Source: Rhodospirillaceae bacterium UBA6219
GTDB lineage: Bacteria; Pseudomonadota; Alphaproteobacteria; Rhodospirillales; Magnetospirillaceae
Direction: 5' to 3'
Length of the DNA stretch: 64,000 nt
Assembly: GCA_002435715.1 (NCBI GenBank)
Contig: DISD01000072.1
Location: 12,798 to 76,797 of the forward strand
Part shown: positions 1 through 8,431 of the stretch, in pieces
Layout of the letters: each line of letters opens with the position of its first letter
Position numbering within the stretch: position 1 is the stretch's first letter
Translations under genes and position numbers: made by a program
Notes under the pieces: generated by a model
What the model was told of the DNA's origin: nothing
What the model saw: only the letters and a program-made list of their open reading frames with translations
Databases searched by the model: none

Positions 1-1
1 C

Positions 2-727
2 CAATCCAAGCTGTTGGACGGTGTCGCCGAATTGTTCGGGCTGGATGGGCGGCCGGGGCGCATCGAGGTCTACGACAATTCCCACATCCAGGGCACCAAC
101 GCGGTGGGCGGCATGATCGTCGCCGGCCCCGAGGGGTTGATGAAGGCGGCGTATCGCAAGTTCAACATCAAGTCGACGGAACTGACCCCGGGCGACGATT
201 TCGCCATGATGCGCGAAGTGCTGACCCGGCGTTTCCAGCGGGCGCAAAAGGAAGACCCCGACCGCGAGCGCGGACAATGGCCCGATCTGGTGCTGATCGA
301 CGGTGGTCAGGGGCAGCTCGGCGCCACCATGGAGGTTTTCGCCGAACTGGGCATCGACGACGTGGCTTTGGTCTCCATCGCCAAGGGCCCCGACCGCAAC
401 GCCGGCCGCGAACGGTTCTTCATGCCGGGGCGCGAGCCGTTCTCGCTGCCCATGAAGGACCCGGTGCTGTATTTCCTGCAGCGTTTGCGCGACGAGGCGC
501 ACCGTTTCGCCATCGGCGCCCATCGCACGCGTCGGGCCGGGGCCATGGTGCGCTCGCCCTTGGATGAAGTGGACGGCATCGGCGCCGCGCGCAAGAAGGT
601 GCTGCTGCAGCATTTCGGCTCGGCCCGCGATGTGGCGGCGGCGGCTTTGGGCGATTTGGAATCCGTGCCGGGCATATCAAAGTCCATGGCCAAAAAAATC
701 TATGACCATTTCCATCCGCACGGCTAA
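2..727 (+). CDS. uvrC: UvrABC excinuclease subunit C, C-terminal part (5' end outside window)
   Basis: C-terminal portion of UvrC, the nuclease that makes the dual incisions in nucleotide excision repair. The reading frame is open from the window edge, so the N-terminal GIY-YIG half is missing only because of the cut. Visible are the RNase H-like endonuclease domain with its conserved acidic and histidine motifs (VYDNSHIQGT, LIDGGQGQL, RDEAHRFAI) and the tandem helix-hairpin-helix DNA-binding end (VDGIGAARK, VPGISKSMAKKI). pgsA follows after 10 nt, an order common in alphaproteobacteria. Confidence 0.97.
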   Translation, partial: QSKLLDGVAELFGLDGRPGRIEVYDNSHIQGTNAVGGMIVAGPEGLMKAAYRKFNIKSTELTPGDDFAMMREVLTRRFQRAQKEDPDRERGQWPDLVLIDGGQGQLGATMEVFAELGIDDVALVSIAKGPDRNAGRERFFMPGREPFSLPMKDPVLYFLQRLRDEAHRFAIGAHRTRRAGAMVRSPLDEVDGIGAARKKVLLQHFGSARDVAAAALGDLESVPGISKSMAKKIYDHFHPHG

Positions 728-737
728 TATCCCGGCC

Positions 738-1301
738 ATGCTGACCAGCCTACCCAACCTTCTGACCTTGTCGCGCATCGTCGTGATCCCGTTGGTCATC
801 CTGACGTTCTACGTCCAAGGGACGTGGACCCACTGGGTTGCGTGCGGCCTGTTCGTCGTCGCCGCCATTACCGATTGGTTCGATGGCTGGCTGGCGCGGT
901 CGTGGAACCAGGTTTCCGCCTTCGGTCGCTTCCTGGACCCCATCGCCGACAAATTGCTGGTGGCGGCCGTGCTGTTCATGCTGGTGGCCTTCGGTCGGGT
1001 CAGCCCGTGGAGCGAGCTGCCCGCCTTGGTCATTTTGCTGCGCGAGATCCTGGTATCGGGCCTGCGGGAATTCCTGGCGGAAATCCGTGTCGGCGTGCCG
1101 GTGACCCGGCTGGCCAAGTGGAAGACCGCTTTCCAGATGGTGGCCTTGTCCTTGTTGCTGCTGGGCAACGTGCCGCCCTTGACCTTGCCGGTTCAGGAAG
1201 CGGGGGAAGTCTTCTTGTGGGTGGCCGCGGTGCTGACCCTGGTTACCGGTTGGGATTACCTGCGATCGGGTCTGAAGCATCTGACCGGGCAGGGGCAATG
1301 A
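738..1301 (+). CDS. pgsA: CDP-diacylglycerol--glycerol-3-phosphate 3-phosphatidyltransferase
   Basis: Integral membrane enzyme of 187 aa making phosphatidylglycerophosphate, the committed step to phosphatidylglycerol and cardiolipin. The CDP-alcohol phosphatidyltransferase signature is complete: D46, D49, G50, A53, R54, G63, D67 and D71 (TDWFDGWLAR ... GRFLDPIADK). Several hydrophobic segments follow. The frame is open far upstream inside uvrC, but the ATG at 738 begins the typical N-terminus MLTSLPNLLTLSR, so I use that start. Its TGA overlaps the ATG of mobB (ATGA), implying translational coupling. Confidence 0.95.
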   Translation: MLTSLPNLLTLSRIVVIPLVILTFYVQGTWTHWVACGLFVVAAITDWFDGWLARSWNQVSAFGRFLDPIADKLLVAAVLFMLVAFGRVSPWSELPALVILLREILVSGLREFLAEIRVGVPVTRLAKWKTAFQMVALSLLLLGNVPPLTLPVQEAGEVFLWVAAVLTLVTGWDYLRSGLKHLTGQGQ

Positions 1302-1792
1302 GGATTTTCGGTCTCTCGGGCCATTCCGGCAGCGGCAAGACCACCTTGTTGGTGAAACTGGTTCCCTTGTTGGCGGAACGCGGCCTGAAGGTGTCGACCA
1401 TCAAACAGGCCAATGCCGGTTTCGACATCGACAAGCCGGGCAAGGATTCCTATGAACACCGCGCTGCCGGGGCCAGCGAGGTGATGGTGGCCTCGGCCAA
1501 TCGCTGGGCCTTGATGCACGAATATCGCGGTGCGCCGGAATTCACCATGGACCAGTTGTTGGCCCGCATGAGTCCGGTGGATTTGATCCTGGTGGAAGGT
1601 TTCCGTCATTGGCCGCATGCCCGCATCGAAGTGTGGCGGGCGGCCCTGGGCAAGGCGCCGTTGTTCATCCACGATCCCATGGTGGCGGCTTTGGCCTCAC
1701 CCGACCGACCCGATGGTCTGACCGTGCCGCTTCTCGATCTGGACGATTCGGGGGCCATCGCCGATTTCATTGTGCAGCAGGTGGGGCTATGA
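1298..1792 (+). CDS. mobB: Molybdopterin-guanine dinucleotide biosynthesis adaptor protein
   Basis: Small P-loop GTPase (164 aa) that assists MobA in attaching GMP to molybdopterin. The Walker A motif GHSGSGKTT lies at residues 8-16, and the family motifs TIKQA, D(I)DKPGKDSYEHR and LILVEGF are present. The start is fixed by the ATGA overlap with pgsA. The stop in turn overlaps the moeA start by four bases, so pgsA, mobB and moeA appear to form one translationally coupled run. Confidence 0.95.
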   Translation: MRIFGLSGHSGSGKTTLLVKLVPLLAERGLKVSTIKQANAGFDIDKPGKDSYEHRAAGASEVMVASANRWALMHEYRGAPEFTMDQLLARMSPVDLILVEGFRHWPHARIEVWRAALGKAPLFIHDPMVAALASPDRPDGLTVPLLDLDDSGAIADFIVQQVGL

Positions 1793-3024
1793 GCACCGAT
1801 TTCGACGCCGGTAAGGCGATGATGAGCGTCGAGCAGGCGTTGGATTTGCTGGCCCAACGCGTTGCCCCCCGTCCACGCGTCGAGGAATTGCCCTTGGCCC
1901 AATGTTTGGGCAAGGTGCTGGCCCAGGACGTGGTCTCGCCCCTGAATGTGCCGCCCCATGACAATTCGGCCATGGACGGCTATGCCTTCACCGCCGCCCA
2001 TCTGCCCGAAGATGGGCGCTTGCGCCGTATCGGCCGTTCCGCCGCCGGTCATCCCTTTGCCGGTGTGGTGGGGGCGGGGGAATGCATCCGCATCCTGACC
2101 GGCGCCGTGGTGCCCGATTCGGTGGATTGCGTCGCCATGCAGGAAGACTGCACCATCGAAGGCGATTTCGTCGTCGTCGCCACCCGGCCCAAGCCCGGCA
2201 CCAATTGCCGCAAGGCCGGCGAGGACGTGGCCCAGGGCGCCGTGGTGCTGAAATCCGGCACCCGTCTCAGGCCCCAGGAAATCGGCTTGGCGGCGGCGGT
2301 GGGCCGCGCCGCGTTGCCGGTCCACGTTCCCTTGCGGGCGGCGGTGTTTTCCACCGGTGACGAAATCAACCTGCCGGGGACGGTGCTGCCGCCCGGCGGC
2401 ATCTATGATTCCAACCGTTATACCGCCTGCGGCTTGCTGCAAAGCATCGGTATCCAGGTGACCGATCTGGGCATTTTGCCCGACGACCGCGCCGCCATCA
2501 TCGCCGCCTTGGACAAGGCGGCCGTCGATCATGATGTCATCCTGACCTCGGGCGGGGTGTCGGTGGGCGACGAAGACCATGTGAAGGCGGCGGTGGAAGC
2601 CTTGGGCAGCCTGCATTTCTGGCGTCTGGCCATCAAGCCGGGCAAGCCGGTGGCGCTGGGCGACATAAGGGGCGCCACCTTCATCGGGCTGCCGGGCAAT
2701 CCGGTGGCGGTGATGGTGGTGTTCCTGCTGCTGGCCCGGCCGCTGTTGCTGCGTTTGATGGGGGCCGCCGACACCGTGCCGGCCACCGTTCCGGTGCGGG
2801 CCGATTTCAGCTTCCGCCACAAATCGGGGCGGCGCGAATGGCTGCGCGCCCGGGTGGTCGGGCGCGACGGTCAATTGTGGGCGGAAAAGTTTACATCCGA
2901 AAGCTCGGGGGTGCTGTCCTCGATGGTGTGGGCCGAAGGTCTGGTGGCGGTGCCCGAGGATCACGGCGATGTGACCCCCGGCGATGTGCTGCGCTATCTG
3001 TCCTTCGCCGAGGTGCTGCGATGA
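1789..3024 (+). CDS. moeA: Molybdopterin molybdenumtransferase
   Basis: MoeA (411 aa) inserts molybdate into adenylylated molybdopterin. Family features are visible in order: an N-terminal part with LAQDVVSP and HDNSAMDGYAF, the catalytic domain with PGTNCRKAGEDV, and the MoCF-binding fold with LTSGGVSVGDEDH and GLPGNPVA, then a C-terminal beta domain. The start at 1789 overlaps the mobB stop. moaD begins on its stop codon, consistent with a dedicated molybdenum-cofactor operon. Confidence 0.96.
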   Translation: MSTDFDAGKAMMSVEQALDLLAQRVAPRPRVEELPLAQCLGKVLAQDVVSPLNVPPHDNSAMDGYAFTAAHLPEDGRLRRIGRSAAGHPFAGVVGAGECIRILTGAVVPDSVDCVAMQEDCTIEGDFVVVATRPKPGTNCRKAGEDVAQGAVVLKSGTRLRPQEIGLAAAVGRAALPVHVPLRAAVFSTGDEINLPGTVLPPGGIYDSNRYTACGLLQSIGIQVTDLGILPDDRAAIIAALDKAAVDHDVILTSGGVSVGDEDHVKAAVEALGSLHFWRLAIKPGKPVALGDIRGATFIGLPGNPVAVMVVFLLLARPLLLRLMGAADTVPATVPVRADFSFRHKSGRREWLRARVVGRDGQLWAEKFTSESSGVLSSMVWAEGLVAVPEDHGDVTPGDVLRYLSFAEVLR

Positions 3025-3272
3025 ACGTGCTGTATTTCGCCTGGCTGCGCGCCAAGGTGGGAATGGGCGAGGAACAGGTCTCTCCCCCGGCCGAAATCGC
3101 CACCACCGGCCAATTGGTCGATTGGCTGAAATCCCGTTCCGATGGCCATGCCCAGGCCTTGGCCGACCTCAAGGTGGTGCGGGTGGCGGTCAACCAGGAT
3201 TATGTCGGCTGGGATCATCCCATCCGGCAAGGTGACGAAATCGCCTTTTTCCCGCCGGTGACCGGGGGCTAA
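3021..3272 (+). CDS. moaD: Molybdopterin synthase small (sulfur carrier) subunit
   Basis: Ubiquitin-like sulfur carrier of 83 aa ending in the diagnostic Gly-Gly (PPVTGG), which is thiocarboxylated and then donates sulfur to precursor Z. Residues NQDYVGWDHPI and GDEIAFFPPV match the family. The start overlaps the moeA stop (ATGA). moaE begins 4 nt after its stop, so the two synthase subunits are adjacent and probably made together. Confidence 0.95.
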   Translation: MNVLYFAWLRAKVGMGEEQVSPPAEIATTGQLVDWLKSRSDGHAQALADLKVVRVAVNQDYVGWDHPIRQGDEIAFFPPVTGG

Positions 3273-3276
3273 GCCG

Positions 3277-3750
3277 ATGATTCGCATCCAGACCGAAGAT
3301 TTCGATCCCGGTGCCGAACTGGAAGCTTTTTCCGCCGGCAACGGCAAGGTCGGCGGCATCTGCATGTTCCTGGGTCTGGTGCGCGATTATCTGGGCGACG
3401 CCCCCGAAAAGGCCGCCCAGGTGCGGGGCATGACCCTGGAACATTATCCCGGCATGACCGAACGCCAGTTGGCAGCCATCGAGGCCGAGGCGCGGAGCCG
3501 CTGGCCGCTGCACGACGTGTTGGTCATCCACCGGTACGGCAGGTTGGAGCCCGGCGCCCGCATCGTTCTGGTGGCCACCGCGTCGTCGCATCGCGAGGCG
3601 GCGTTCCAATCGTGTCATTTCCTGATGGACTGGCTGAAGACCAAGGCGCCTTTTTGGAAGATCGAACACACGGCGGATGGCGATCTGTGGGTGGACGCCA
3701 AGGAAAAAGACGACAGCGCCGCGTCGCGTTGGGATCTGCCGCAAAAATAA
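3277..3750 (+). CDS. moaE: Molybdopterin synthase catalytic subunit
   Basis: Large subunit (157 aa) of molybdopterin synthase, which converts cyclic pyranopterin monophosphate to molybdopterin using MoaD thiocarboxylate. Conserved segments seen are GKVGGICMFLG, LEHYPGMTE, VIHRYGRLEPG, HREAAF and the lysine-containing active-site stretch WLKTKAPFWKIEH. It is the last gene of the run beginning with uvrC. The next gene has its own ECF-type promoter. Confidence 0.95.
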   Translation: MIRIQTEDFDPGAELEAFSAGNGKVGGICMFLGLVRDYLGDAPEKAAQVRGMTLEHYPGMTERQLAAIEAEARSRWPLHDVLVIHRYGRLEPGARIVLVATASSHREAAFQSCHFLMDWLKTKAPFWKIEHTADGDLWVDAKEKDDSAASRWDLPQK

Positions 3751-3763
3751 TTTTCGTCGCCGG

Positions 3764-3791
3764 GGAATAAACCGGGGCCTTCCTTCGTCTG
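3764..3791 (+). promoter_or_regulatory. Candidate ECF-sigma promoter
   Basis: GGAATAAA (-35, from 3764) and CGTCT (-10, 3786-3790), separated by about 16 nt, lie 46 nt upstream of the secreted-protein gene that precedes an ECF sigma/anti-sigma pair. This is the classical GGAAT...CGTC form of group IV sigma promoters, so autoregulation by the sigma factor at 4326 is likely. The motifs are seen directly; the assignment to that sigma is inference. Confidence 0.6.
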
Positions 3792-3835
3792 GTGTGTATG
3801 CGGGTCGATCGAGCCCGCCCACCCACGGAGGTTTC

Positions 3836-4195
3836 ATGATGATCCGCAGCCTGATTCTGACCGCCGCTGTGCTGGCCGTTTCCACCACCGCCTGGGCCGC
3901 CCCCATGTCCAAGGACGGCCTGCTGGTGGACGACAAGGGCATGACCCTTTACACCTTCGACAAGGACGAGATGGGCAAGTCCAATTGCGACGCCGCCTGT
4001 CTGGCCAATTGGCCGGCGGCCAAGCCCATGGCCGGTGAAATGGCCAAGGGCGAGCTGACCACCATCACCCGCGCCGACGGCACCCTGCAATGGGCCTATA
4101 AGGGCAAGCCCTTGTATCTTTGGGTCAAGGACACCAAGCCGGGCGACATGACCGGCGACGGCGTCAAGGGCGTGTGGCATGTGGCCAAGCCCTAG
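3836..4195 (+). CDS. Secreted Yx(FWY)xxD-motif protein (COG4315-like)
   Basis: Exported protein of 119 aa. A signal peptide (MMIRSLILTAAVLAVSTTAWA, cleavage near AWA/AP) precedes a compact domain with the hallmark YTFDKD repeat unit, a CDAACLANWPA disulfide or metal-site segment, and a second YLWVKD unit. This family often sits beside ECF sigma/anti-sigma genes, as here. Molecular function is unknown; an envelope-stress or redox role is a guess. The start is supported by the GGAGG at 3827-3831 and by the signal peptide. Confidence 0.85.
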   Translation: MMIRSLILTAAVLAVSTTAWAAPMSKDGLLVDDKGMTLYTFDKDEMGKSNCDAACLANWPAAKPMAGEMAKGELTTITRADGTLQWAYKGKPLYLWVKDTKPGDMTGDGVKGVWHVAKP

Positions 4196-4223
4196 ACATG
4201 TTTCCGCCAAAGCGGAATCATGT
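4196..4223 (+). terminator. Stem-loop between secreted protein and sigma gene
   Basis: Inverted repeat directly after the stop codon: ACATG-T-TTCCGC, loop CAAA, GCGGAA-T-CATGT, about 11 pairs with one T:T mismatch. There is no T-run, so it is probably a partial terminator, attenuator or mRNA-stabilising hairpin that would let the first gene be made in excess over the sigma factor. Confidence 0.5.
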
Positions 4224-4325
4224 CCGGTCTTGCCAGTGCGCCCGTGCCGGGCGGTTCAAACGCCACTCGGGCTTGTCGCTGGTTCACGCTTGGCGTGAAG
4301 CAGCTTTAAGGTGCCGGAGTTGGTG

Positions 4326-4829
4326 ATGGCCGACAGCCAGTTGGAAGCCCAGATTCCCGGTTTGCGCCGCTATGCCCGCGCGCTTTGCGCCGGTGACGCG
4401 GCGCTGGCCGACGATCTGGTCCAAGATTGCCTGGAACGCGCTTTGTCGCGTTGGCAATCCTGGCGCGGCGAATCCGATTTGCGGCTGTGGCTGTTGGCCA
4501 TCTTGCGCAATCTGTGGCTGGACGAGGTCCGCCGTCGCGGCACCCGGCCCGATCTGATGGACGTGGATGATTGCCCTGACGCCCTGGCGGTGGCGCCCCG
4601 CCAGGGTCAGGCCCTGGCGCTGCGCGATTTGGCCGGTGCCTTGGGACGCTTGGCCCCGGAACAGCGCGAAGTGCTGGTTCTGGTGGGATTGGAAGGATTG
4701 AGCTATGCCCAGGTGGCTCACATGACCGGGGCGCCCCTGGGAACGGTGATGTCGCGGTTGAAACGGGGCCGCGACCGTCTGGCCCAACTGATGCACGAAG
4801 ACGGGCCAGCTCTGCGGAGGGTGAAATGA
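4326..4829 (+). CDS. ECF-family RNA polymerase sigma factor
   Basis: Group IV sigma factor, 167 aa. The sigma2 region spans about residues 12-75 (ADDLVQDCLERAL, LRLWLLAILRNLWLDEVRR). Sigma4 spans about 98-155, with the helix-turn-helix core LAPEQREVLVLVGLEGLSYA followed by APLGTVMSRLKRGRDRL. I prefer the ATG at 4326, which has GGAG 6 nt upstream, over the GTG at 4311. The anti-sigma gene overlaps its stop codon. It probably activates the promoter at 3764. Confidence 0.93.
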   Translation: MADSQLEAQIPGLRRYARALCAGDAALADDLVQDCLERALSRWQSWRGESDLRLWLLAILRNLWLDEVRRRGTRPDLMDVDDCPDALAVAPRQGQALALRDLAGALGRLAPEQREVLVLVGLEGLSYAQVAHMTGAPLGTVMSRLKRGRDRLAQLMHEDGPALRRVK

Positions 4830-5593
4830 GCGAACGTCTGGGCGACGACGACCTGCACGCCTATGTGGACGGATTGCTGGACCAGGATGGCCGTGACCGG
4901 GTCGAGGCCCGGCTGGCCGACAATCCCGACCAGGCCCTGCGGGTGCGTCTGTGGCAGGACCAAAATGACGGCCTGCGGCGGCTGTTCGACCCGGTGTTGG
5001 ACGAACCCATTCCACCGCGTTTGCTGCCGGCCGCCATTCGCTCCCATACCTGGCAAAAGCGCCGTCTGACGGCGTTGCGGGTGGCCGCCGCCTTGGCCCT
5101 GGTGCTGGCGGGCGGTGGCGGTGGCTGGTGGCTGCGCGGTCAAAGCTCGACCGAGGCCCAGGTGGCCCGTGAAGCCCTGGCCGCCCACGTGGTCTATGTG
5201 GCCGACCAGCGCCGCCCGGTGGAAGTGCCGGGAAGCGAGCGCGACCAGATGGCCACCTGGCTGTCCAAGCGCTTGGGCGCCAAGATGAACGTGCCCGATC
5301 TGTCGGCCTCGGGCTACCAGTTGGTGGGCGGACGTCTGCTGCCCGCCGAGAACGGCGCCGCCGCTCTTTACATGTATGAAAACAGCCTGGGCCAACGCCT
5401 GACCCTTTATGTGCGCCGCGCCCCCGACGATGGCGGCAAGGATCTGCGCTTCCAGGGCCGCGACGGCACCTTGGCCGGGGTGTGGACCCAAGGTCCGTTC
5501 GGCTGCGCCCTGTCCGGGCCGTTGCCGCGGGAAGACCTGGAACCCCTGGCGCGTCAGGTCTGGAAGCAAATGGGCGCTGCACGGAGCAGTTGA
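4826..5593 (+). CDS. Transmembrane anti-sigma factor
   Basis: 255-aa protein with a short N-terminal cytoplasmic anti-sigma region (DDDLHAYVDGLLD...RVEARLADNPDQ), a single membrane segment at about residues 81-106 and a periplasmic C-terminal domain. This layout matches membrane anti-sigma factors that release an ECF sigma on an envelope signal. No HxxxCxxC zinc motif is visible. The ATG overlaps the sigma stop (ATGA), the usual arrangement that keeps sigma and anti-sigma in balance. Confidence 0.9.
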   Translation: MSERLGDDDLHAYVDGLLDQDGRDRVEARLADNPDQALRVRLWQDQNDGLRRLFDPVLDEPIPPRLLPAAIRSHTWQKRRLTALRVAAALALVLAGGGGGWWLRGQSSTEAQVAREALAAHVVYVADQRRPVEVPGSERDQMATWLSKRLGAKMNVPDLSASGYQLVGGRLLPAENGAAALYMYENSLGQRLTLYVRRAPDDGGKDLRFQGRDGTLAGVWTQGPFGCALSGPLPREDLEPLARQVWKQMGAARSS

Positions 5594-5651
5594 CCGGTCT
5601 TGCCCCGCCCATGCTAGGCTGCCCGCCTTGCAATCGTTCGGGGGTCGATCC

Positions 5652-6638
5652 ATGAGGAAGTTGCTTGTTTCCGCATTTGCCGCCTTGGCTTTGGGCGCCG
5701 GCATGGCGCCGCCTTCCTGGGCCGAAACCGCGCCGGCGGTGGCGCAGCAGCGCAGTCAGGTGCCGGGCTATTTCCGTTTCTTGTTGGGCGAGATGGAAGT
5801 CACCGCTTTGTTCGACGGCATCGTCCAACTGCCCGAGAAACTGCTGAGTGGCGCCAGCGCCAAGGATGTGGACAGCCTGCTGGCGGCGTTGTTCGTACCG
5901 CGTGACGACAAGGGGGTGCAGACACCGGTCAACGCCTTCCTGGTCCATACCGGAACCGGTCTGGTGCTGGTGGATACGGGCACCGCCAAGGCCTTTGGTC
6001 CGGGGCTGGGCTTCATCGTCGATAACATGAAGGCGGCGGGCTATGACCCCGCCCAGGTCGAGATGGTGTTGCTGACCCATCTGCATCCCGACCATGTGAA
6101 CGGTCTGCTGGGGCAAGACGGAAAGCCGGCCTTCCCCAATGCCGTCATCAAGGCGGCCAAACAGGAAGCCGATTTCTGGTTGAGCGAGGCCAACGCCGCC
6201 AAGGCGCCGGCCGACGCCAAGCCCTTTTATGATATGGCGCGGGCGGCGGTGGCGCCCTATCAGGCGGCCGGCCGCTTCGAGACTTTCGCCGCCGGTCAGG
6301 CGGTCGCCCCGGGCATCGACAGTGTCGCCGCTTTCGGCCATACCCCGGGTCACAGCGGTTACATGCTGAGCTCGGGCCAACAAAAGCTGCTGGTGTGGGG
6401 CGATATCGTCCACAGTCATGCGGTGCAGTTCCGTCGCCCCGACGTGGCCATGGAATTTGACGTCGACAAGAAACAGGCGGTGGCCACCCGCAAGAAATTG
6501 TTGGCTGACGTGGCCAAGCGCAAGTTGTGGGTGGCGGGTGCCCATCTGCCGTTCCCCGGCATTGGCCATGTGCGGGCCGATTCCAAAGGCTATACCTGGG
6601 TGCCGGTGGAATACGGCCCCATATCTTCACACAAGTAA
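5652..6638 (+). CDS. Exported MBL-fold metallohydrolase
   Basis: 328 aa with a signal peptide (cleavage near PSWA/ETA, residue 24) and a metallo-beta-lactamase fold. The zinc-binding HLHPDH motif is at residues 143-148, followed by GHTPGHSGY and a later VWGDIVH aspartate and GAHLPFPG histidine. The substrate cannot be deduced; relatives include quorum-quenching lactonases and other hydrolases. It starts 58 nt after the anti-sigma gene on the same strand and may belong to the same ECF regulon. Confidence 0.88.
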   Translation: MRKLLVSAFAALALGAGMAPPSWAETAPAVAQQRSQVPGYFRFLLGEMEVTALFDGIVQLPEKLLSGASAKDVDSLLAALFVPRDDKGVQTPVNAFLVHTGTGLVLVDTGTAKAFGPGLGFIVDNMKAAGYDPAQVEMVLLTHLHPDHVNGLLGQDGKPAFPNAVIKAAKQEADFWLSEANAAKAPADAKPFYDMARAAVAPYQAAGRFETFAAGQAVAPGIDSVAAFGHTPGHSGYMLSSGQQKLLVWGDIVHSHAVQFRRPDVAMEFDVDKKQAVATRKKLLADVAKRKLWVAGAHLPFPGIGHVRADSKGYTWVPVEYGPISSHK

Positions 6639-6700
6639 AAGTACATAAATACAGCATATCGCATTACCCTGGGTGGGTTATCTCATCCAGGGGGCGCGCC

Positions 6701-8431
6701 ATGGCCGACGATTATCAGAATCCCACCCAGGAATGCGATGTGGTGATGAAGGGGGGCATCACCTCGGGCATCGTCTATCCCAAGGCGGTGCTGACCTTGG
6801 CACGCCAATACCGCTTTCGCGACGTGGGCGGGGCCTCGGCCGGGGCCATCGCCGCCGCCATCACCGCCAGCGCCGAATATGGCCGTGACAGTGGCGGTTT
6901 CGACAAACTGGCCAAGATCCCCGACGACATGAGCACGTCCCTGGCGACGCTGTTCCAGCCCGATCCCCGTGGTGCGGCGCTTTATGGCCTGCTGGTCGAC
7001 GGTATTTTGGATAAGCGCTGGGGGCGGGCCATCGGCCGGGTCGTTCGTCAGCATTGGTTGGTCGCCCTGGTCTCGATGGTCGTCGCGGTGGCGGTGGCCA
7101 TCTGGTCGTGTCTGGGCGGGGGCTTTATCGCCTTCCTCACCGGTGGGCTGTTGGGGCTGATCGGCGTGGTGGTCGCCATCACCGTGGCCTTTGCGTCCCA
7201 TGCCATGGCCTTGCTGCCAGAACTGAATTTCGGCCTGTGTCCCGGCCGTACCCAGCCGGGGCAGAAGCAGCCGGCGCTCAGTGATTGGCTGGCCCGCACC
7301 ATCGAGGATTGCGCCGGACGTTTGGCCGCCAATGGCGGTTTGCCCGAGCGCCCTTTGACCTTCGGTGATTTGGAGACCCACAGCCCGCCGATCCGCTTGC
7401 GGGCGATGACGACCAATCTGGGGCTGCGGCGCCCCCATACGTTGCCGGACTTGGGATCGCGGAACTTCTTTTTCCGCGTCGAGGATTTCTCGCGACTGTT
7501 TTCGGATTGGGTGGTCAAGGCGATGATCGGCGATGCCGAGGAACGCAACGGCTTTTATCCTTTTCCCGCCCCCGAGAAACTGCCCGTGGTGGTGGCGGTC
7601 CGCATGAGCCTGTCTTTCCCGCTGCTGATTTCGGCGGTTCCGCTGTACCGACGTGACTTCGCCGACAACGAAGGCGGGCAAAGCATGGAGATGATGCTGT
7701 TCAGCGATGGCGGCTTGTCCAGCAACTTTCCCATTCATCTGTTCGATTCGGTTTTGCCCAGTCGGCCAACCTTCGGAATCGCCCTGGACGAATATGTCGA
7801 ACCGGCGGACGGATCGCCGGATCGCCGGGTACGCTTGCCCATGAAACTCGCTTCTGGCCGCTGGCAGAACTCCCGCGCTTACACGTCGGTGCCGTCATTC
7901 CTGATGGGGTTGTTGGATGCCGCCAAGGATTGGCAGGATAATTTGCAGGTCGAGATGATCGGCTATCGCGAGCGGATTGCCCATGTCTATCTGAAAGACG
8001 ACGAAGGCGGGTTGAACCTGACCATGCCGGCGGACCGTATCAATGAACTGGTGGAGTTCGGAGAGCGGGCCGGCACCTTGTTGGTTGGCGATGTCCCCCA
8101 GCGCCCCGAGGACAGGTTCCCGTTCGATTTCGACGAACATCGCTGGCGCCGTTTCCTGATGGCTTACGCTGCCATTGAAGAGGCGCTGACGGCCGCTGCC
8201 GATGATTGGGGGCATGTGGGGCAGGCGGGAAGTTTCGCTGCCTTCATCGACGCCTATAAGGCCAATCCCGGTTCGTATAACCACAGTTCGATGAAATGGC
8301 GTCAGGAGGCGTTCAATCGGATGGATGAACTGATGGCCTTGGGGCGCACATGGCAATCGCAGCCGTTGCGCCATACCACGAAGGCGGTCCCGCGCTCGCA
8401 ACCCAGGCTGAAAATCGCGCCGCGCTTTTAA
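6701..8431 (+). CDS. Patatin-like phospholipase family protein with membrane insert
   Basis: 576 aa. The lipase nucleophile motif GASAG puts the catalytic serine at residue 46, preceded by the glycine-rich oxyanion segment MKGGITSGIVYP. The partner aspartate is D336 in SDGGLSSNFPI, giving the Ser-Asp dyad of patatins. Between them, at about residues 105-165, is a strongly hydrophobic stretch long enough for two membrane helices, unusual for this fold. The stop overlaps the stop of the convergent gene by 3 nt. It is probably a membrane-bound lipid acyl hydrolase; the substrate is unknown. Confidence 0.85.
   Translation: MADDYQNPTQECDVVMKGGITSGIVYPKAVLTLARQYRFRDVGGASAGAIAAAITASAEYGRDSGGFDKLAKIPDDMSTSLATLFQPDPRGAALYGLLVDGILDKRWGRAIGRVVRQHWLVALVSMVVAVAVAIWSCLGGGFIAFLTGGLLGLIGVVVAITVAFASHAMALLPELNFGLCPGRTQPGQKQPALSDWLARTIEDCAGRLAANGGLPERPLTFGDLETHSPPIRLRAMTTNLGLRRPHTLPDLGSRNFFFRVEDFSRLFSDWVVKAMIGDAEERNGFYPFPAPEKLPVVVAVRMSLSFPLLISAVPLYRRDFADNEGGQSMEMMLFSDGGLSSNFPIHLFDSVLPSRPTFGIALDEYVEPADGSPDRRVRLPMKLASGRWQNSRAYTSVPSFLMGLLDAAKDWQDNLQVEMIGYRERIAHVYLKDDEGGLNLTMPADRINELVEFGERAGTLLVGDVPQRPEDRFPFDFDEHRWRRFLMAYAAIEEALTAAADDWGHVGQAGSFAAFIDAYKANPGSYNHSSMKWRQEAFNRMDELMALGRTWQSQPLRHTTKAVPRSQPRLKIAPRF

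Noticed and set aside
1606..2964. 452-codon open frame antisense to moeA
   Set aside because: GC-rich shadow of the opposite strand: His/Gln/Gly-rich with no recognisable domain and no ribosome-binding site, while moeA on the plus strand is unambiguous.
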